From Winogradskyella litoriviva (GTDB lineage: Bacteria; Bacteroidota; Bacteroidia; Flavobacteriales; Flavobacteriaceae), in NCBI RefSeq assembly GCF_013249065.1, contig NZ_JABRWQ010000003.1:496001-560000 (forward strand): a DNA stretch of 64,000 bases. The letters run 5' to 3'. The stretch's first letter is position 1, and each line of letters begins with the position of its first letter. The notes below the pieces were generated by a model. The model had not been told where the DNA came from. It searched no databases and worked only from the letters and a program-made list of their open reading frames with translations. This document shows, in pieces, positions 61,391 to 64,000 of the stretch. The position numbers and the translations under genes are program-made.

Positions 61391-62623
61391 TTATCGCTTT
61401 GTTTTAGTATAGCTTAATGTAACTTTTTTTTGAGCCAATTTTACAACGGACTTCTTAGAATATGAGTTAGGAATAAGTTCTTCTCTATAATTTACATAAC
61501 CATCCTTTTCCGCAACGATTTGATAATAATGATAAGGCTTTAACTTAAAATGATAAGATGCATCATCACTTGTTACTTGGCGTTCTATCTCTTTACCTTC
61601 ATCATCTAATAAAACAACAGTTGTATTTGGTAATCTTTCGTTATCTTCTGTAGTAATAATACCTTCTAAGTTTTTGTAAATCATTTCAGCTTGAACATGG
61701 TACATGTTGTACGCAAGCGTTTTTTGCGATTTTCTATTTTTATTTGACGAAAAAACACCCGTTTCTCCGTTAATTATCATAAAAGCTATATCGTCTCTGT
61801 TAGAATTAATTGCTCTTCCTAAATTTCTAGGTTCACTGTATACAATATTTCTTCGGTTAGAAATAAATATATCATAACCACCTAAACTACCATGGCCTGT
61901 AGATGAGAAAAATAATTCTTTATTATCATCAGTAGTAAATGGGTATTTTTCATTTTTTTCTGAATTTACCTTATCCCCTAAATTAACGTAAGAACCAATA
62001 GTTCCATCTTTGTTAATTCTGGCCATATAGATATCAAACTCTCCATATCCACCTTTCATATTTGAAGAAAAGAATAAGAATTTACCATCTGCAGAAACAT
62101 GAGGATTTTCTACAGAATAATCATCACTACTTATAGATAATTCAGTTTCATTAATCCATTTACCTTGAGAATTCCTTTTTAAATTCGCTTTATACATTTT
62201 ATAATTACCTTCACTACCTCTTTCGCTCCTTGTATAATAAATAGTGTGCTCATCTGGTGAAAAAGAAACTTGACCCTCATTTCCTTTTGTATTTAAAATT
62301 CTACTGAATAAAAATGGTTGTGAAAAACTATTGGTCCCTTTTACATCTAAGCAAAACAAATCAGTGTAAGGTTCTTTTGTTTTTGGATCAATACCAGAAC
62401 CTATTGCTCCAATTTTTTTGGAAGACACAATAACTAGTTTATTTCTAAACATAGCACTTGCAATTTCAGAATAATTTGAGTTTATCTGAGAGACTTTTAC
62501 ATTAAAAGCATAACCACTTTTATTTAAAGCATCAACTTTGGTCGGTTTAACCGGATTAGTTTTGTCATAAAAACTATATGTACAAAACATTAGTGCAAAA
62601 AGCACGTGTAGTGTATATTTCAT
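61391..62623 (-). CDS. PD40/WD40-like beta-propeller protein with carboxypeptidase-regulatory-like domain
   Basis: 410 residues. A short signal-like segment (about 3-18) precedes PD40 propeller repeats (VSFSPDEHTIYYTRSERG, PHVSADGKFLFFSSNMKGGYGEFDIYMARI, FPFTTDDNKELFFSSTGHGSLGGYDIFIS type; about 110-300) and a carboxypeptidase-regulatory-like domain (about 320-395: LEGIITTEDNERLPNTTVVLLDDEGKE). In flavobacteria this pair usually sits in TPR-PD40-OmpA proteins; here neither TPR nor OmpA is present and the frame ends with a normal stop. A periplasmic or surface-located scaffold is likely; no function is assigned. Confidence 0.78.
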   Translation of the reverse strand: MKYTLHVLFALMFCTYSFYDKTNPVKPTKVDALNKSGYAFNVKVSQINSNYSEIASAMFRNKLVIVSSKKIGAIGSGIDPKTKEPYTDLFCLDVKGTNSFSQPFLFSRILNTKGNEGQVSFSPDEHTIYYTRSERGSEGNYKMYKANLKRNSQGKWINETELSISSDDYSVENPHVSADGKFLFFSSNMKGGYGEFDIYMARINKDGTIGSYVNLGDKVNSEKNEKYPFTTDDNKELFFSSTGHGSLGGYDIFISNRRNIVYSEPRNLGRAINSNRDDIAFMIINGETGVFSSNKNRKSQKTLAYNMYHVQAEMIYKNLEGIITTEDNERLPNTTVVLLDDEGKEIERQVTSDDASYHFKLKPYHYYQIVAEKDGYVNYREELIPNSYSKKSVVKLAQKKVTLSYTKTKR

Positions 62624-62768
62624 AATGTAGGGAAAAATGGATTAATACATCTTAAAGATACGATTAACCTAAGAAACAGATTGAATTTCTGTGCCTTTAT
62701 TGGTTAACTAACACTAATTTATCGATAAGTTAACATGTATTTCAGTTTTTTATATTAATTATCTTATT

Positions 62769-64000
62769 TTATTGTTCGTTTAAACGAAGTAATTCTTCTA
62801 AATACACTCTAGAATTAGATAAACGAGGTACCTTGTGCTGACCACCTAATTTATTATTATTCTTTAACCAATCATAAAATAGGTTAGTACGAGCGCAATG
62901 TATTTTTGGTTTATTTAAAGTCATATTATTAAGACGTTTAGCTTCATAATCTGAGTTTAATGATTTTAACGCTTCGTCAAATAAATACTCAAAGTCCGCC
63001 ATATGTTTTGGAGGTGTTTTAAACTCAATTATCCACTCGTGAGCACCCTTTTCTTTTCCTTCCATAAAAATTGGAGCCGCAGTATAATCTACAATTTCTG
63101 CTGATGTTTTTTGGCAAACACTTTTAAATGCATGTTCTGCATTTTCAATTATTAATTCTTCACCAAAGGCATTTATATGGTGCTTTGTTCTACCTGTAAC
63201 TTTAATTCTATGCGGACTTAAACTTACAAACCTTATTGTATCTCCAATTTTATAGCGCCACAAACCAGCATTAGTGGTAATTAATACAGCGTAGTTAGTA
63301 TTGAGTTCCACTTCACTTAACGGAACTACTCTTTGCTGCAATGTCTTATATGTATCCATAGGTATAAACTCATAAAAAATACCATAATCTAACATCAGTA
63401 ACAAATCACTAGAATTATTTTGGTCTTGTATTGCAAAAAAGCCTTCTGATGCATTGTATATTTCGTAATATCTAAACTTATTAGAGGGCAAAATGGCTTT
63501 GTATTGCTCTACATATGGATTAAAACTTACACCTCCATGAAAGTAAACTTCAAGGTTTGGCCAAATTTCAAAAAGACTATCTTTTTCTGTTTTATCTAAT
63601 ACATTATTAAGTAAAACCAACATCCAAGATGGCACACCAGCAAGACTAGTTACATTTTCTTCAATAGTTTCCTCCACAATTGCTTGCATCTTTGTTTCCC
63701 AATCACTCATTAGAGAAACTCTATTGCTTGGTGTGCTGCTAAACTCTGCCCAAAAAGGCATATTATCAATTAAAATAGCACTTAAGTCACCAAAAACAGT
63801 TCCGTTTTCTTTATATAATTCTTTACTTCCGCCTAAACGTAAACTTTTACCTGTAAATAATTGTGCATCTTCATTATTATTTAAATACATGCATAGCAAA
63901 TCTTTACTAGCTGCATAATGACAATCTTCTAAAGATTCCATACTTACTGGTATAAACTTACTTTTGGCATTTGTTGTTCCACTAGATTTAGCAAACCATT
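62769..64000 (-). CDS. GH3 auxin-responsive-promoter-family acyl-adenylating enzyme (5' end outside window)
   Basis: The frame stays open upstream of the Met at 63941 to the window edge: the codons there read WFAKSSGTTNAKSKFIPVS, the conserved ATP/AMP-binding motif I of GH3 proteins, so the gene is cut by the window. Then come LRLGGSKE, MPFWAEFSSTPSNRVSL, GGVSFNPYVEQYK, YNASEGFFAIQD (motif II) and LLMLDYGIFYEFIP (motif III). Family members adenylate carboxylic acids and, in plants, conjugate them with amino acids; the bacterial substrate is unknown. At least 410 residues are in view, of about 500 expected. Confidence 0.88.
   Translation of the reverse strand, partial: WFAKSSGTTNAKSKFIPVSMESLEDCHYAASKDLLCMYLNNNEDAQLFTGKSLRLGGSKELYKENGTVFGDLSAILIDNMPFWAEFSSTPSNRVSLMSDWETKMQAIVEETIEENVTSLAGVPSWMLVLLNNVLDKTEKDSLFEIWPNLEVYFHGGVSFNPYVEQYKAILPSNKFRYYEIYNASEGFFAIQDQNNSSDLLLMLDYGIFYEFIPMDTYKTLQQRVVPLSEVELNTNYAVLITTNAGLWRYKIGDTIRFVSLSPHRIKVTGRTKHHINAFGEELIIENAEHAFKSVCQKTSAEIVDYTAAPIFMEGKEKGAHEWIIEFKTPPKHMADFEYLFDEALKSLNSDYEAKRLNNMTLNKPKIHCARTNLFYDWLKNNNKLGGQHKVPRLSNSRVYLEELLRLNEQ

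Noticed and set aside
62769..64000. Glycoside hydrolase family 3 reading of the GH3 name
   Set aside because: The motifs are those of the plant auxin-responsive GH3 adenylating enzymes, unrelated to glycosidases.
1..64000. CRISPR arrays, riboswitches, rRNA or insertion sequences
   Set aside because: Looked for repeated spacers, transposase motifs and rRNA segments on both strands by eye; none seen. Short riboswitches could be missed without a covariance search.

Overview
The window reads as a chromosomal segment of a marine-type Flavobacteriaceae bacterium (phylum Bacteroidota). Grounds: it is strongly AT-rich; genes are preceded by the Bacteroidota promoter motif TAnnTTTG rather than strong Shine-Dalgarno sites; the primary sigma factor is short and lacks region 1.1; there is a SusC/SusD pair, a type IX secretion (T9SS) C-terminal signal, a DUF6089-type outer-membrane protein and the flavobacterial uppS-bamA-ompH-ompH order. 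The genus cannot be fixed from the sequence alone.

Layout. 1-9.3 kb: housekeeping and envelope genes (fabD, lspA, a secreted amidohydrolase, galE, a sugar aminotransferase, waaA, an AlkB-type repair enzyme, an M20 peptidase) and a small Ala-rich lipoprotein. 9.4-34.4 kb: a polysaccharide utilization locus (PUL), all on the minus strand, best read as a laminarin/beta-1,3-glucan locus. In transcription order it holds a membrane-spanning propeller/Y_Y_Y/HTH regulator; SusC, SusD, a SusE-position lipoprotein and a GH16 lipoprotein, closed by a terminator; then a tight six-gene run of a GH149-like phosphorylase, a GH17 lipoprotein, an unassigned clan GH-A lipoprotein, a GH30 lipoprotein, a GPH-type sugar transporter and a GH17 without signal peptide; then a T9SS-secreted protein with four tandem beta modules; and finally a LacI regulator. 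34.8-35.1 kb: tRNA-Leu(TAA) and tRNA-Gly(GCC) sharing a clear promoter and terminator. 35.1-46 kb: mutS, an rRNA/tRNA methyltransferase, a SAM methyltransferase, a folK-deoxynucleoside kinase fusion, a queuosine-precursor transporter, an AsmA protein, rpoD, rpsU, a gamma-carbonic-anhydrase-like protein. 46-54.5 kb (minus): CBS protein, nadK, DUF6089, uppS, bamA, two ompH/skp genes, murI. 54.5-64 kb: pdxJ, an esterase, a MORN-like/TonB-C protein, a small membrane protein, tig, clpP, clpX, a PD40 propeller protein and a GH3-type acyl-adenylating enzyme cut by the window end.

Working model for the PUL (inference from families and signal peptides): surface GH16 and the SusE-position and T9SS proteins bind and cut laminarin; SusCD imports oligosaccharides; periplasmic or surface lipoproteins GH17, GH30 (beta-1,6 branches) and the unassigned GH-A enzyme trim them; the GPH transporter brings products into the cytoplasm, where a phosphorylase releases glucose-1-phosphate and a soluble GH17 may finish or edit chains. 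Least-described parts: a Trp/Cys-rich domain present twice in the SusE-position protein and once, diverged, in the GH16; the recently duplicated 160-residue modules of the T9SS protein; and the unassigned GH-A lipoprotein. No CRISPR array, insertion sequence, integrase or prophage was seen.
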